The notes below the pieces were generated by a model that was not told where the DNA came from, ran no database searches, and saw nothing but the letters and a program-made list of their open reading frames with translations. A stretch of DNA of 64,000 nt, taken from the NCBI GenBank assembly GCA_030037895.1, contig JASHPW010000016.1, forward strand, positions 62,001 through 126,000, read 5' to 3'. This stretch comes from Xanthobacteraceae bacterium. Lineage in GTDB: Bacteria; Pseudomonadota; Alphaproteobacteria; Rhizobiales; Xanthobacteraceae. How positions within the stretch are numbered: position 1 is the first letter of the stretch; every line of letters starts with the position of its first letter. Below are positions 26,149 through 35,534 of this stretch, in pieces. Made by a program: the position numbers and the translations under genes.

Positions 26149-27645
26149 TCACTTCATCGTCGGGATGACGAACTCGGCGCCTTCCTTGACGCCCGAGGGC
26201 CAGCGCGCGGTCACGGTCTTGGTCTTGGTATAAAAGCGGATCGCGTCCGGGCCGTGTTGGTTGAGGTCGCCGAACCCCGAGCGTTTCCAGCCGCCGAAGG
26301 TGTAATAGGCGAGCGGCACCGGAATCGCGAAGTTCACGCCGACCATCCCGACGTCGACGCGGCTGACGAAATCGCGGGCGGTATCGCCGTCGCGGGTGAA
26401 GATGGCGACGCCGTTGCCGTATTCGTGCCGCGAGGGCAGCCGCACCGCCTCCTCGTAATCCGTGGCGCGCACGACCGAGAGAACGGGGCCGAAGATCTCC
26501 TCCTTGTAGATGCGCATGTCGGGCGTCACCTCGTCGAACAGGCAGCCGCCCATGAAGTTGCCGCGTTCGTAGCCCTGCAATTTGAAGCCGCGGCCGTCGA
26601 CGACGAGCTTGGCGCCTTCCCTGACGCCGAGGTCGACGTAGCTCTTGACCTTCTCGAGGTGGGCTCTGGTGATCATGGGGCCATAATCGGCTTGCGTGTC
26701 GGTTGACGGACCGATCTTCAGACTCTCGACGCGCGGCGCGAGTTTCTCCAACAAAATGTCGGCGGTCTTCTTGCCGACCGGCACCGCGACCGACACCGCC
26801 ATGCAACGCTCGCCGGCGGAACCGTAGCCGGCGCCGATCAGCGCATCGACCGCCTGGTCCATGTCGGCGTCGGGCATCACGATCATGTGGTTCTTGGCGC
26901 CGCCGAAACATTGCGCGCGTTTGTTGTGGGCGCAGGCCGTCGTGTACACGTATTCGGCGATGGCGGAGGAGCCGACGAAGCCGACCGCCTTGATGCGCGC
27001 ATCGGTGAGGAGCGTATCGACCGCTTCCTTGTCGCCGTTGACGACGTTGAGGACGCCGGCAGGCAGTCCCGCCGCCACCAGCAATTCGGCAAGCCGCATC
27101 GGCACCGAGGGATCGCGCTCCGAGGGCTTGAGGATGAACGCATTGCCGCAGGCCAGCGCCGGGGCGAATTTCCACATCGGAATCATGGCCGGGAAATTGA
27201 ACGGCGTGATGCCGGCGACGACGCCGAGCGGCTGGCGCACGGAAAACAGATCGATGCCCGGACCAGCGCCTTCCGAATATTCGCCCTTGAGGAGATGCGG
27301 AATCCCGCAGGCGAACTCGACGACTTCGAGGCCGCGCTGGACGTCGCCTTTGGCGTCGGCAAAGGTCTTGCCGTGCTCGGAGGAAAGAAGCCGCGCCAGA
27401 CCGTCGAACTCCTTCTGCACCAGGTCGATGAACTTCATCAGCACGCGCGCGCGCCGCTGCGGATTGATCGCCGCCCAAGTCGGCTGCGCCGCCGCGGCGA
27501 CGGCGATCGCGTGCCCGACCTCGGAAGGCGTGGCGAAGGCGACCTTGGCCTGGACCTCGCCGGTATTGGGATCGAAAACGTCGCCGAAACGCCCCGATGT
27601 CCCCTTCACCACCTGGCCGCCGATGAAGTGGCCGATCTCGCGCAT
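26149..27645 (-). CDS. mmsA: CoA-acylating methylmalonate-semialdehyde dehydrogenase
   Basis: A 498-residue aldehyde dehydrogenase that converts methylmalonate (or malonate) semialdehyde, NAD+ and CoA to propionyl- (acetyl-) CoA in valine and inositol breakdown. Motifs are ITPFNFPAMIPMWKFAPALACGNAFILKPSE, FVGSSAIAEYVY, FGGAKNHMIVMPDAD, and the catalytic cysteine in AGYGSAGERCMAVSVAV near residue 285. FGGAKNH and ERCMA are MmsA-specific. Of two nearby ATGs the second (27645) has GGGGAG seven bases upstream and was chosen. No other valine or inositol genes are adjacent. Confidence 0.93.
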   Translation of the reverse strand: MREIGHFIGGQVVKGTSGRFGDVFDPNTGEVQAKVAFATPSEVGHAIAVAAAAQPTWAAINPQRRARVLMKFIDLVQKEFDGLARLLSSEHGKTFADAKGDVQRGLEVVEFACGIPHLLKGEYSEGAGPGIDLFSVRQPLGVVAGITPFNFPAMIPMWKFAPALACGNAFILKPSERDPSVPMRLAELLVAAGLPAGVLNVVNGDKEAVDTLLTDARIKAVGFVGSSAIAEYVYTTACAHNKRAQCFGGAKNHMIVMPDADMDQAVDALIGAGYGSAGERCMAVSVAVPVGKKTADILLEKLAPRVESLKIGPSTDTQADYGPMITRAHLEKVKSYVDLGVREGAKLVVDGRGFKLQGYERGNFMGGCLFDEVTPDMRIYKEEIFGPVLSVVRATDYEEAVRLPSRHEYGNGVAIFTRDGDTARDFVSRVDVGMVGVNFAIPVPLAYYTFGGWKRSGFGDLNQHGPDAIRFYTKTKTVTARWPSGVKEGAEFVIPTMK

Positions 27646-27904
27646 GGGCATTCTCCCCGGGAGCTTATACGCCGCCGCAGTTGTGCTGCTTTTCCCCGCC
27701 GCAGCCACGCGACGCCCGCCGCGGCGCAGTTCACGCCGCGCAGAGGACGAACGTCGGTGCGGACGAGCGTCAACAGCCGCGAGAGACCTACTCCAGGCGC
27801 CGCGAACGGGCAACCGTATACCACAGGTAACCGTCCTTTAAGCGCAAGGACGGTATCGTGCGCTGCGTCCGATGGGCGCGCCGTCGGCGCGGTTGGAGTA
27901 TTCG

Positions 27905-28684
27905 ATGGACATTGCAACGGGCCTGGGCCTCGCTGCCGGGGCCACCGTGGTCGTCACCCTGATGCTCATGGGCGGCGACCTCAGGATGTTCGTCAGCGAT
28001 CATGCCATCATCATCATTTTCGGCGGGTCGTTTGCCGCCACGTTGATCCGCTTCCCGCTGACGGCAATCATTCACGGGCTGCCGCTGGGCGCAAAATTCG
28101 CCTTCACCATGCGGCGCACGACCCAGCGCGAGCTGGTTGACGAGATCGCCGGCCTCGCCGAAATCGCGCGCAAGCAGGGGCCGATCGGGCTGGAGAAGGT
28201 CGAAATCGAAGATCCGTTCCTGGCCAAGGGAATTCGCTTCGTCGCCGACGGCTACGACGCCGCGTTCATCCGCGACAATCTCGAGCGCGACCGCGACAAT
28301 TTTCTCACCCATCTCGACGAGGGTCAAAAAATCTATCGGGCGGTCGGCGATTGCGCGCCCGCCTTCGGCATGATCGGCACCCTGGTCGGGATGGTGCAGA
28401 TGTTCGCCAACATGACCGACCCGTCCAAATTGGGGCCGTTCATGGCGACGGCCCTGCTGGCGACGCTCTATGGCGCGGTGGTGGCCAACATCGTCTGCTT
28501 GCCGCTTGCCGACAAGCTGCATCTCAAACTGGTCGACGAGGAGATCAATCGCACGCTCATCATCGACGGCATCCTGATGATCCGCGAGTCGAAGAGCCCG
28601 ACGCTCGTGCGCGAGATGCTGATCGCCTATCTGCCGGAAAAGCACCGCCAGGAAGAGCCGGAACCGGAGCCGGTGCCGGCTTGA
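27905..28684 (+). CDS. motA: MotA/PomA-type motor stator protein
   Basis: A 259-residue inner-membrane protein with four hydrophobic segments: ATGLGLAAGATVVVTLMLMGG, AIIIIFGGSFAATLIRFP, then after a large cytoplasmic loop FGMIGTLVGMVQMFANM and TALLATLYGAVVANIVCLPLADKL. The short length and the GTLVGMVQM/ATLYGAVVANI pair match the PomA subgroup rather than the longer classical rhizobial flagellar MotA. The cytoplasmic loop carries charged residues (ERDRDNFLTHLDEG) in the rotor-contacting region. It is followed 24 bases later by motB. No flagellar genes are visible, so it is an orphan stator pair. Confidence 0.83.
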   Translation: MDIATGLGLAAGATVVVTLMLMGGDLRMFVSDHAIIIIFGGSFAATLIRFPLTAIIHGLPLGAKFAFTMRRTTQRELVDEIAGLAEIARKQGPIGLEKVEIEDPFLAKGIRFVADGYDAAFIRDNLERDRDNFLTHLDEGQKIYRAVGDCAPAFGMIGTLVGMVQMFANMTDPSKLGPFMATALLATLYGAVVANIVCLPLADKLHLKLVDEEINRTLIIDGILMIRESKSPTLVREMLIAYLPEKHRQEEPEPEPVPA

Positions 28685-28708
28685 CCGTCGGCGCGAGGAC
28701 AGCAAACG

Positions 28709-29533
28709 ATGGCGCGGCGGACGGAAGCGAAGCACGGCGGTCACGGTTGGTTCGTCACCTTCGCCGATCTCATGGGCCTGCTGGTGAGCTTTTTCGTCAT
28801 GCTGGTCGCCTTCTCCAATCAGGACCAGAAGAAACTGCAGATCGTGGCCGGCTCGTTGCGCGACGCTTTCGGCGTGCAGACCAAGGTGCGCTATTCCGGC
28901 GTCATCGAAGTCGATGGCCTGCCCACCCGGCCGAGGCTGAAGAACGCGGCGCATATCGCGCCCGAGGAAGCCTCGGTGACGCCCTCGCCCGACGCCCATG
29001 ATCACGAGCGTCAATTTGGCGCCAAGGTCAAGAACGACCGGTCCTTCGCGCTCGCCGCCGCGTCGCTGCGCCAAGCCCTGCAAGCGATGCCGGAGCTCAC
29101 GGAAGCCTCCAAGCACATCATGATCGAGGAGACCAAGGAGGGGATGAATATCGAGATCGTCGATCAGGACGGACGCTCGATGTTCCCCGAAGGCGCCAAG
29201 GAACCCTTTGAGCGCACCCGCCGCATCATCGAGAAGCTTGCCGGGCCGCTCAAGGCCAGTCCCTACCGCATCTCCATCACCGGCCACACCGCCGCCTCGA
29301 AGACGGCGCCGTCGCCGGAATACGGGCCGTGGAACTTGTCGGCGGACCGCGCCAATGCGGTGCGCCAAATCCTGGAAGAGGAAGGCTTGCCGTCGTCCAA
29401 GTTCTACGCCGTGGCCGGCAAGGCCGATACCGATCCACTGTTCCCCGACGATCCCTTCATGGCGGCCAATCGCCGCGTGACCATCACCTTGATGCGCGAG
29501 GCGCCCGCGGTTCCGCCGGATTTGCAGCCCTAA
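28709..29533 (+). CDS. motB: MotB-type stator protein with OmpA-like peptidoglycan-binding domain
   Basis: A 274-residue partner of the preceding gene. The single N-terminal membrane helix WFVTFADLMGLLVSFFVMLVAFS carries the ion-binding aspartate (FADLM, residue 19-20). A plug/linker follows, then an OmpA/MotB C-terminal domain with ISITGHTAASKTAPSPEYGPWNLSADRANAVRQIL and the terminal ADTDPLFPDDPFMAANRRVTITLM pattern that grips peptidoglycan. The DDPFMAANRRV form is typical for MotB. The ion (H+ or Na+) cannot be deduced. Confidence 0.85.
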   Translation: MARRTEAKHGGHGWFVTFADLMGLLVSFFVMLVAFSNQDQKKLQIVAGSLRDAFGVQTKVRYSGVIEVDGLPTRPRLKNAAHIAPEEASVTPSPDAHDHERQFGAKVKNDRSFALAAASLRQALQAMPELTEASKHIMIEETKEGMNIEIVDQDGRSMFPEGAKEPFERTRRIIEKLAGPLKASPYRISITGHTAASKTAPSPEYGPWNLSADRANAVRQILEEEGLPSSKFYAVAGKADTDPLFPDDPFMAANRRVTITLMREAPAVPPDLQP

Positions 29534-29871
29534 CGCGGGATGACTTATCTTCGCATCGTCATCCCGTTCTCAGCTTTTGTATGGTCGCGCGTCCGGACGG
29601 AAAACCGGTTTCCACTTTTCCTGGAGGCGCTCCAGCCTTGCCGCCCAGGTATTTGGCGGAGCCAAAGGCCGCCATCTTGCGCTCGGCCGGCGGCGTGAAC
29701 ACCTGACGGCTGCGGCCACTCACGTCGTTCGGTCCGGCGTCCCGCTGCCATGCCGGCTTAAGCCTCCGCCCGGTCGATCATGACTCTCTCTCTTGGAGGG
29801 TGTATAGGCGCGGCCCGGTATCCTCCTTCGCTAGGGCATCAGGAGCAGGGTCAGGTCCTGTTTCACATTTC
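29534..29871. other. intergenic region between motB and kup
   Basis: 338 bases with no supported gene. It contains copy A of a dispersed repeat (29591-29633). The remainder before kup includes AGGAGCAGGGTCAGG, a loose ribosome-binding region. No riboswitch-like structure was recognised. Confidence 0.4.
29591..29633. repeat. dispersed intergenic repeat, copy A (GTCCGGACGG...CCGGTTTCCACTTTTC)
   Basis: Shares the core GTCCGGACGG-A-CCGGTT-CCAC-TTCC-GG-GCGCTC with copies at 33361-33393 and 40891-40933. This is the widely dispersed alphaproteobacterial intergenic sequence; here it follows the motB stop. Confidence 0.65.
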
Positions 29872-31809
29872 ATGACAGACAGCGCCGACGCTCCAGTCGG
29901 GAGCCAAATCCCGGTGAACGGCAGCGCGGACGCTCGTTCCAGCGCCGGATTATGGAGCCTTGCGCTCGGCAGCATTGGTGTCGTCTATGGCGACATCGGC
30001 ACCAGCCCGCTCTACGCCTTGCGCGAGGCGGTCGTCGCCGCTTCCGGCCCGCAACACGAACAGCTCACGCGGGCCACGGTCCTCGGCGTGCTGTCGCTGA
30101 TCCTGTGGGCGCTGATCGTCATCGTCACGTTGAAGTACGTGCTGATCCTGCTGCGCGCCGACAACAACGGAGAGGGCGGCACACTCACCTTGATGGCGCT
30201 GGCTTCGCGCGCCGTCGGCCGTCTCGGCAAGGCCGCCGGCGTCGTCGCGTTGCTCGGAATCATCAGCGCCTCCTTGTTCTACGGCGACGCCGTGATTACG
30301 CCGGCGCTCTCGGTCCTGTCCGCCGTCGAAGGTCTCGATGTCGCGACGCCGGCGTTCCACGCGTTTGTCGTGCCGCTCACCGTCCTGATCCTGCTCCTGC
30401 TGTTTGCGTTCCAGTCGCGCGGTACGGCGAAGGTGGCGGCGCTGTTCGGGCCGATCACGTCGCTGTGGTTCGTGGCGATTGCCATACCCGGCCTCCTGCG
30501 GATCGCCGCAGATCCCGGCGTGCTCTGGGCGCTCGATCCGGTCCACGGCGTTGCGTTCCTGATCCATCACGGCATGGTTGGATTCTACACCCTCGGCGCC
30601 GTCTTTCTCGCCGTCACCGGCGCCGAGGCGCTTTATGCCGACCTCGGCCATTTCGGCCGCTTGCCGATTCAGGTGGCCTGGCTCGGCTTGGTGTTGCCGG
30701 CGCTCGCGGTCAATTATTTGGGCCAGGGTGCGCTGGTCTTCGCCCACCCCGCGGCGATCGCCAATCCGTTCTTTCTGCTCTACCCCGACTGGGCGCGCAT
30801 TCCCATGGTAGTGCTGGCGACGGCGGCGACCGTGATCGCCAGCCAGGCGGTGATCACCGGCGCCTATTCGCTCACCAGCCAGGCGATTCAGCTCGGCCTG
30901 TTGCCGCGCTTCGAAATCCGCCACACCTCGGCGCAGCAGGCCGGCCAGATCTACATGCCGCGCGTCAACACGCTGCTTCTGGTCGGCGTGCTGCTCCTGG
31001 TGGCGCTGTTCCGCTCTTCGAGCGCGCTCGCTTCCGCCTACGGCATCGCCGTGTCCGGCACGATGGTGGTCACCGGACTGATGGCCTTCGTGGTCATCTG
31101 GCGGATTTGGCGCTGGTCGCCGTTTGCCGCCGCGGCGCTGATGCTGCCCTTCGTCCTCATCGACGTGACCTTCCTTTCGGCCAACCTGCTCAAGGTGGTC
31201 GAAGGCGGTTGGGTGCCTTTGGCGCTCGGCTGCGTGGTGATGCTGGTGATGTACACGTGGCGGCGCGGCAGCAAGCTCCTCTATGACAAGACGCGCCGGC
31301 TCGAAACTCCGCTCGACGATCTGGTGCGCATGTTGGAGCGAAAGCCGCCGCAGCGCGTCGCCGGGATGGCGGTGTTCCTCACCAGCGATCCGACAAGCGC
31401 GCCGACCGCGCTCCTGCACAGTCTCAAGCACTACAAGGTGCTGCACGAGCGCAACATCATCCTCAGCGTCGAGACGACGCACACGCCGCGGGTCGAGCCG
31501 AGCAGGCGCGTGCGCATCGAGCCGGTCGGCTCGACCTTCATGCGCGTGCTCGTGCGCTTCGGCTACATGGAAACCCCGAATATTCCCAGGGCGCTGGCGA
31601 TTGCGCGCAAGCTCGGCCTGCAATTCGACATCATGGCGACGTCCTTCTTTCTGTCGCGCCGCGCCTTGCGGCGGGCGCCGCGTTCGGGAATGCCGCGCTG
31701 GCAGGACCGGCTGTTCATCATGCTCGCCCGCGCGGCCAACGATGCGACGGACTATTTCCAGATTCCGACCGACCGGGTGGTCGAGGTCGGCACCCAAGTG
31801 ACCATTTGA
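29872..31809 (+). CDS. kup: Kup-family low-affinity potassium transporter
   Basis: A 645-residue K+/H+ symporter with about twelve membrane helices. The diagnostic [22 protein letters not shown] is near residue 35, [14 protein letters not shown] follows, and [20 protein letters not shown] is the second family motif. The C-terminal 150 residues are the cytoplasmic domain, with [24 protein letters not shown] and the typical [18 protein letters not shown] end. The ATG at 29872 was preferred; the ORF track start adds 24 unsupported residues. Many rhizobia carry several kup paralogs. Confidence 0.93.
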   Translation: MTDSADAPVGSQIPVNGSADARSSAGLWSLALGSIGVVYGDIGTSPLYALREAVVAASGPQHEQLTRATVLGVLSLILWALIVIVTLKYVLILLRADNNGEGGTLTLMALASRAVGRLGKAAGVVALLGIISASLFYGDAVITPALSVLSAVEGLDVATPAFHAFVVPLTVLILLLLFAFQSRGTAKVAALFGPITSLWFVAIAIPGLLRIAADPGVLWALDPVHGVAFLIHHGMVGFYTLGAVFLAVTGAEALYADLGHFGRLPIQVAWLGLVLPALAVNYLGQGALVFAHPAAIANPFFLLYPDWARIPMVVLATAATVIASQAVITGAYSLTSQAIQLGLLPRFEIRHTSAQQAGQIYMPRVNTLLLVGVLLLVALFRSSSALASAYGIAVSGTMVVTGLMAFVVIWRIWRWSPFAAAALMLPFVLIDVTFLSANLLKVVEGGWVPLALGCVVMLVMYTWRRGSKLLYDKTRRLETPLDDLVRMLERKPPQRVAGMAVFLTSDPTSAPTALLHSLKHYKVLHERNIILSVETTHTPRVEPSRRVRIEPVGSTFMRVLVRFGYMETPNIPRALAIARKLGLQFDIMATSFFLSRRALRRAPRSGMPRWQDRLFIMLARAANDATDYFQIPTDRVVEVGTQVTI

Positions 31810-31885
31810 GCCGCGAAAAATGCTTGATTTCGGCCGCGGCTGACGCAAGCTGGCGAACAAGTCGGCGATTTGCACGGAGATGACG

Positions 31886-32224
31886 ATGTCGGAGCAACCG
31901 AGTGGAGCGCCTGGCGTGCGCGATCTGACGCCGCAAGAGGTCGCGCGCGGGCTCGAGGAAGGCCGCGTGGTGCTGGTCGACGTGCGCGAGCCGAACGAAA
32001 CGGCGCTCGAGCGCTTTCCCGGCGCGGTTCTGGTGCCGCTGTCGTCGTTCGATCCGGCGACGATCCCGGCGCCGCCGGGAAGCGAAGTCGTGTTCGCCTG
32101 CCGTTCCGGCCGCCGCTCGGCCACCGCCGTGCGCGCGGCGCAGGAGCAAGGCTTTGCCTATGACTCGCATCTCGCCGGCGGGATTCTGGCCTGGAAGGCC
32201 GCCGGCCTGCCCACCGAGACGTGA
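31886..32224 (+). CDS. single-domain rhodanese-like sulfurtransferase
   Basis: A 112-residue rhodanese fold. VVLVDVREPNETALERFPGAVLVPLS is the CH2A-type motif and the active-site loop is CRSGRRSATA with the catalytic cysteine near residue 72. HLAGGILAWKAAGLP is the classic C-terminus. GGAG lies six bases before the second ATG (31886), which was chosen over 31880. Its TGA stop overlaps a GTG (GTGA) that looks like the ancestral start of the next gene, so the two form an operon. Role: persulfide transfer, substrate unknown. Confidence 0.88.
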   Translation: MSEQPSGAPGVRDLTPQEVARGLEEGRVVLVDVREPNETALERFPGAVLVPLSSFDPATIPAPPGSEVVFACRSGRRSATAVRAAQEQGFAYDSHLAGGILAWKAAGLPTET

Positions 32225-33332
32225 ACGCACGATCGGTTCAATCATAACGGCCGCGCTGGTTGGCCTCGCTGCCGCCGCGGCGCCGGGCTCGGCGCCGGCG
32301 CAGCACGAGCGCGTCGTCAATTTCTACAACTGGTCGGACTATATCGATCCGTCCGTGCTCGACGATTTCAGCAAACAGACCGGCATAAAGGTCCGCTACG
32401 ACACGTTCGACTCCAGCGACACGCTGGCGGCGAAGCTGTTGGCCGGCAAGTCCGGCTACGACGTCGTGGTGCCGACGGCCTACTTTCTCGCGCGCCAGAT
32501 CGCGGCCGGTGTTTTCCAGAAGCTCGACAAGTCGAAGCTGCCCAACCTCGTCAATGCCTGGCCGGAGATCGCCAAAGACCTCGCCGTCTACGATCCCGGC
32601 AATCTTTACGCCGTCAACTACATGTGGGGCACGACCGGCATCGGCTACAACGTGAAGGACGCCGGCGAGGTTCTGGGGCCGGACGAAGCGATCGATTCCT
32701 GGAGCGACGTGTTCGACCCGAAAAAGATCGCCAGGTTCAAGGATTGCGGCATCTACCTTCTGGATTCCTCCGACGACATCATGCCGGCCGCGCTGCACTA
32801 TCTCCATCTCGATCCGAATTCGAGTGATTCGGGCGATCTCGAACGGGCGACCGACCTCCTGCTGAAGATCAGGCCGTATGTGCGCAAATTCCATTCGTCG
32901 GAATATCTCAACGCGCTTGCGTCCGGCGAAATCTGTTTCGTCGTCGGCTTTTCCGGCGACGTCAAGCAGGCGCAAAGGCGCGCGGCGGAGGCGAAGGGCG
33001 GGATCGCGATCGGCTACGCGATCCCGAAGGAGGGCGCGCAATTGTGGTTCGACAATCTCGCCATCCCGAACGACGCGCCCGACGTCGCCGAGGCGCACGC
33101 GCTCATCAATTATCTGCTCAAGCCCGAAGCGGCCGCCAAGAACACGAATTTCATTTCCTACGCCAACGGCAACCTGGCCAGCCAGAAATTCATCGACAGA
33201 TCGATCCTCGACGACCGCACCATCTATCCGGATGCCGCCGCCATGGCGAACCTCTACACGATCGTCGCGCACGGCCAAAAAACGCAGCGGCTCATCAACC
33301 GGCTGTGGATGCGGATCAAGACGGGAAGCTGA
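32160..33332 (+). CDS. potF: polyamine (spermidine/putrescine)-type periplasmic binding protein, PotF/PotD-like, with disturbed 5' end
   Basis: A periplasmic binding protein for polyamine-type ABC import. The mature region VVNFYNWSDYIDPSVLDDFSKQTGIKVRYDTFDSSDTL is the PotD/PotF opening, with YDVVVPTAYFLARQI, MWGTTGIGYN and WFDNLAIPNDAPDVAEAHALINYLLKPE following. A signal peptide (IGSIITAALVGLAAAAAPGSAPAQ) is present but has no usual start codon in frame. The only in-frame ATG, at 32160, lies inside the rhodanese gene and gives a 23-residue Arg/Pro leader. A GTG overlapping the rhodanese stop (GTGA, 32221) is one base out of frame. A one-base deletion near 32224-32232, or a sequencing error, is the simplest explanation. 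No permease genes are adjacent. Confidence 0.85.
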   Translation: MTRISPAGFWPGRPPACPPRRERTIGSIITAALVGLAAAAAPGSAPAQHERVVNFYNWSDYIDPSVLDDFSKQTGIKVRYDTFDSSDTLAAKLLAGKSGYDVVVPTAYFLARQIAAGVFQKLDKSKLPNLVNAWPEIAKDLAVYDPGNLYAVNYMWGTTGIGYNVKDAGEVLGPDEAIDSWSDVFDPKKIARFKDCGIYLLDSSDDIMPAALHYLHLDPNSSDSGDLERATDLLLKIRPYVRKFHSSEYLNALASGEICFVVGFSGDVKQAQRRAAEAKGGIAIGYAIPKEGAQLWFDNLAIPNDAPDVAEAHALINYLLKPEAAAKNTNFISYANGNLASQKFIDRSILDDRTIYPDAAAMANLYTIVAHGQKTQRLINRLWMRIKTGS

Positions 33333-33360
33333 GATGCCGGTCGAGGCCAATCCCGGCCTC

Positions 33361-33393
33361 CGTCCCGGTTCCCATTTTTCCCGGACGCGCTTT
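33361..33393. repeat. dispersed intergenic repeat, copy B
   Basis: CGTCCCGGTTCCCATTTTTCCCGGACGCGCTTT in the 69-base gap between the convergent polyamine-binding-protein and lpxXL genes. It is a diverged copy of the repeat at 29591 and 40891 and may help terminate transcription. Confidence 0.55.
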
Positions 33394-33401
33394 AACGGGG
33401 C

Positions 33402-34394
33402 TCACCGCCAGCGCCGATGCAGCCAGAGCCATTGCTCGGGATGCTCGCGCACCCAGCCCTCGATCACCGAGGTGATCGCCTGCGTAGTGCCCTGAATGTC
33501 GACGCGACCGTCGGCGCCGCGCGGCGGCTCGATCGGGTCGGTTATTTCACCCCAGAAGCCATGGCCGTCGGGCAGCCGCACGACCCGCATACCGATGATC
33601 GGACATTCGACTTGGCGGGCAAGAAGCGCGAGCAGCGGATTGGCGCGGCAGCGTCGGCCGAAGAACGTCACCTCGACGCCCCTCACGTCATACTGATCGG
33701 CGAGCATCCCGACATGGATGCCGGATTGCAAAAGCCGCGCGAGCTTCACCGGCGCATCAAGGCCGCTGCGCACCAACTCTCCCATGAGCGGCGCGCGCAT
33801 CTGGGTCACGACGTCGCCGATGGCGGCGATGTTCGGCCGCCGGTAAAGCACGGCCGATTTGAAACCGAGCAATTTCACGACCAGGGCGGAGATTTCCCAG
33901 TTGGCGAGATGCGATGCGAAGGCGATGACTGGCCTGCCGCTCGCTCTGATGCGGTGGTAACGCTCTATTGTTTGCGGCGAGAGGCGGATGGTTCGCGGCA
34001 TGGACGCATGGGCGTCCTCGGCGCCCTCGACCTGGAATTCGTCGAGGTGGGCAAACTCGGCCGCCACCCGGCCGAGATTATCCCACACGCCGGCGAGGAT
34101 TTTATCGATTTCGGCGTCGGATTTTTCCGGAAAGGCGGCGCGGAGATTGTCGCGACCGATGCGGTGTTCCTTGAAAAGCGGACCCAGTTTGCGCATCAGG
34201 GCGCCGGCAAAATTCGCCGTCCGCTCGCGATCCATGCGCTTGATCGCCCGCAACAATCCGACCGCGGCGGCGCCGATCGCCGCGTCGGCCGCGGCTTTGC
34301 GATGTCGCCGCAACACCCGTCGCCAACGCCGCAGCATCAGCTGAGGCCGATGTTTGCCGGAGCCGGCGGGACCAGCCGCAATTGGAGTTGGCAT
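33402..34394 (-). CDS. lpxXL: very-long-chain lipid A acyltransferase (LpxL/HtrB family)
   Basis: A 330-residue inner-membrane acyltransferase. The catalytic H-x4-E motif is ASHLANWEISALV near residue 160, and FGRRCRANPLLALLARQVECPIIGMRVVRLPDG is the conserved second block. EHPEQWLWLHRRWR is the classical LpxL/LpxM C-terminus. It is the last gene of a minus-strand run acpXL-fabZ-fabF-fabF-adh, the arrangement known in Rhizobium for transfer of 27-hydroxyoctacosanoate from AcpXL to lipid A, which supports the LpxXL assignment over general LpxL. The start at 34394 lacks a clear Shine-Dalgarno sequence; the ATG at 34337 is an alternative. Confidence 0.88.
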   Translation of the reverse strand: MPTPIAAGPAGSGKHRPQLMLRRWRRVLRRHRKAAADAAIGAAAVGLLRAIKRMDRERTANFAGALMRKLGPLFKEHRIGRDNLRAAFPEKSDAEIDKILAGVWDNLGRVAAEFAHLDEFQVEGAEDAHASMPRTIRLSPQTIERYHRIRASGRPVIAFASHLANWEISALVVKLLGFKSAVLYRRPNIAAIGDVVTQMRAPLMGELVRSGLDAPVKLARLLQSGIHVGMLADQYDVRGVEVTFFGRRCRANPLLALLARQVECPIIGMRVVRLPDGHGFWGEITDPIEPPRGADGRVDIQGTTQAITSVIEGWVREHPEQWLWLHRRWR

Positions 34395-34419
34395 TGACGC
34401 TATCTTATTGCGACTCGCG

Positions 34420-35442
34420 CTAGAACATGACGACGATCTTGCCGAACACCTGCCGGCTTTCCAGCCGCGCCAGGGCGCGCTCGAAATCAGCGAGCGCGAC
34501 CTCGGTGTCGATCACCGGCAGGAGGCCGGAGGCCATCTTGGCGAGGCTCTCGCGGACGTTGCGCAGCGAGGCGCCGAACGAGCCGAAGATGCGATATTGC
34601 TGCAGATAGAGCTGGAACAGGTTGAGGGTCGTCGACTGGCCCGAGGTCGAGCCGCAGGTGACCAGTCGCCCGCCGCGCTTGAGGCACAGCAGCGAGCCGT
34701 TGAACGTGTCCGGCCCGACATGTTCGAAGGCGACATCGACGCCCTTTTTTGCCGTGAGCTTGCGCACCACGCCTTCGAAGCGCTCGGCGCGATAATTGAT
34801 GACATGATCGGCGCCGAGCGCCTTGGCTTTCGTCGCCTTTTCGTCATCGCCGACGGTGGTCATGACCGTGCAACCGATCGCCTTCGCCATCTTGATGGCG
34901 GCCGTGCCGATGCCGGAACCTCCGGCCTGCACCAGGATCGTCTCGCCCGGCGCGAGCTTGGCGTTGTCGAACAGCATGTGCTGCACCGTCGCGAAGGCGA
35001 CCGGCGCACAGGCGGCGTCGCGTAGGCTCACGCCGTCCGGGATCGGGATCACCAGCCGCGCCGGCATGTTGATGAGATCGCGAGCGAAACCGTCGACATG
35101 AAAGCCCATGATGCCGCCGACGTTCTCACAAAGGTTGTCGCGGCCCTCGCGGCAGGCCGCGCAGGTCCCGCAGGTGAGCGCGCCATAGGCGACGACGCGG
35201 TCGCCGACTTTGCACGAGTTGACGTGGGAACCGACCGCGACGACCTCGCCCGCGGCCTCGACGCCGACGACGAGCGGCAGCTTGCGCTTGGCGAAGGCCA
35301 TGCCGCGCCAGCCCCAAACGTCGATGTGGTTGAGGCCGATCGCCTTGACGCCGATCTGCACCTCGCCCGCCGCCGGGGCGGGAGGGGCCGGCACATGGCG
35401 AAGCTCGATCTTGCGGTCGGCGACGAGCGTGAGCGCGCGCAT
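34420..35442 (-). CDS. zinc-type alcohol dehydrogenase/quinone oxidoreductase of the lipid A VLCFA cluster
   Basis: A 340-residue medium-chain dehydrogenase/reductase. The catalytic domain has GLNHIDVWGWRG and GVEAAGEVVAVGSHVNSCKVGDRVV. A structural-zinc-like cysteine cluster follows (CGTCAACREGRDNLC). The NADP Rossmann motif is VQAGGSGIGTAAIKMAKAIG. It occupies the adh2XL slot of the acpXL-fabZ-fabF2-fabF1-adh-lpxXL operon and is probably a reductive step in making the long hydroxylated acyl chain, though the reaction is not established by sequence. The ATG at 35442 was chosen; the longer ORF start only translates a palindromic repeat (SPPSPASGEGKGAG). Confidence 0.82.
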   Translation of the reverse strand: MRALTLVADRKIELRHVPAPPAPAAGEVQIGVKAIGLNHIDVWGWRGMAFAKRKLPLVVGVEAAGEVVAVGSHVNSCKVGDRVVAYGALTCGTCAACREGRDNLCENVGGIMGFHVDGFARDLINMPARLVIPIPDGVSLRDAACAPVAFATVQHMLFDNAKLAPGETILVQAGGSGIGTAAIKMAKAIGCTVMTTVGDDEKATKAKALGADHVINYRAERFEGVVRKLTAKKGVDVAFEHVGPDTFNGSLLCLKRGGRLVTCGSTSGQSTTLNLFQLYLQQYRIFGSFGASLRNVRESLAKMASGLLPVIDTEVALADFERALARLESRQVFGKIVVMF

Positions 35443-35458
35443 CAAACCCGCGCCCTTT

Positions 35459-35481
35459 CCTTCCCCACTTGCGGGGGAAGG
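35459..35481. repeat. CCTTCCCC/GGGGAAGG hairpin in the adh leader
   Basis: Perfect 8-bp arms (35459-35466 and 35474-35481) between the fabF gene and the adh gene. Similar to the palindrome at 18232-18253. It would form in the mRNA just ahead of the adh start and might lower its translation. Confidence 0.45.
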
Positions 35482-35534
35482 GGGCGAGGGTGCCGTTCGG
35501 CGTCCTTCGCCTTGCTTGGTTTCGACGCCGCCGC

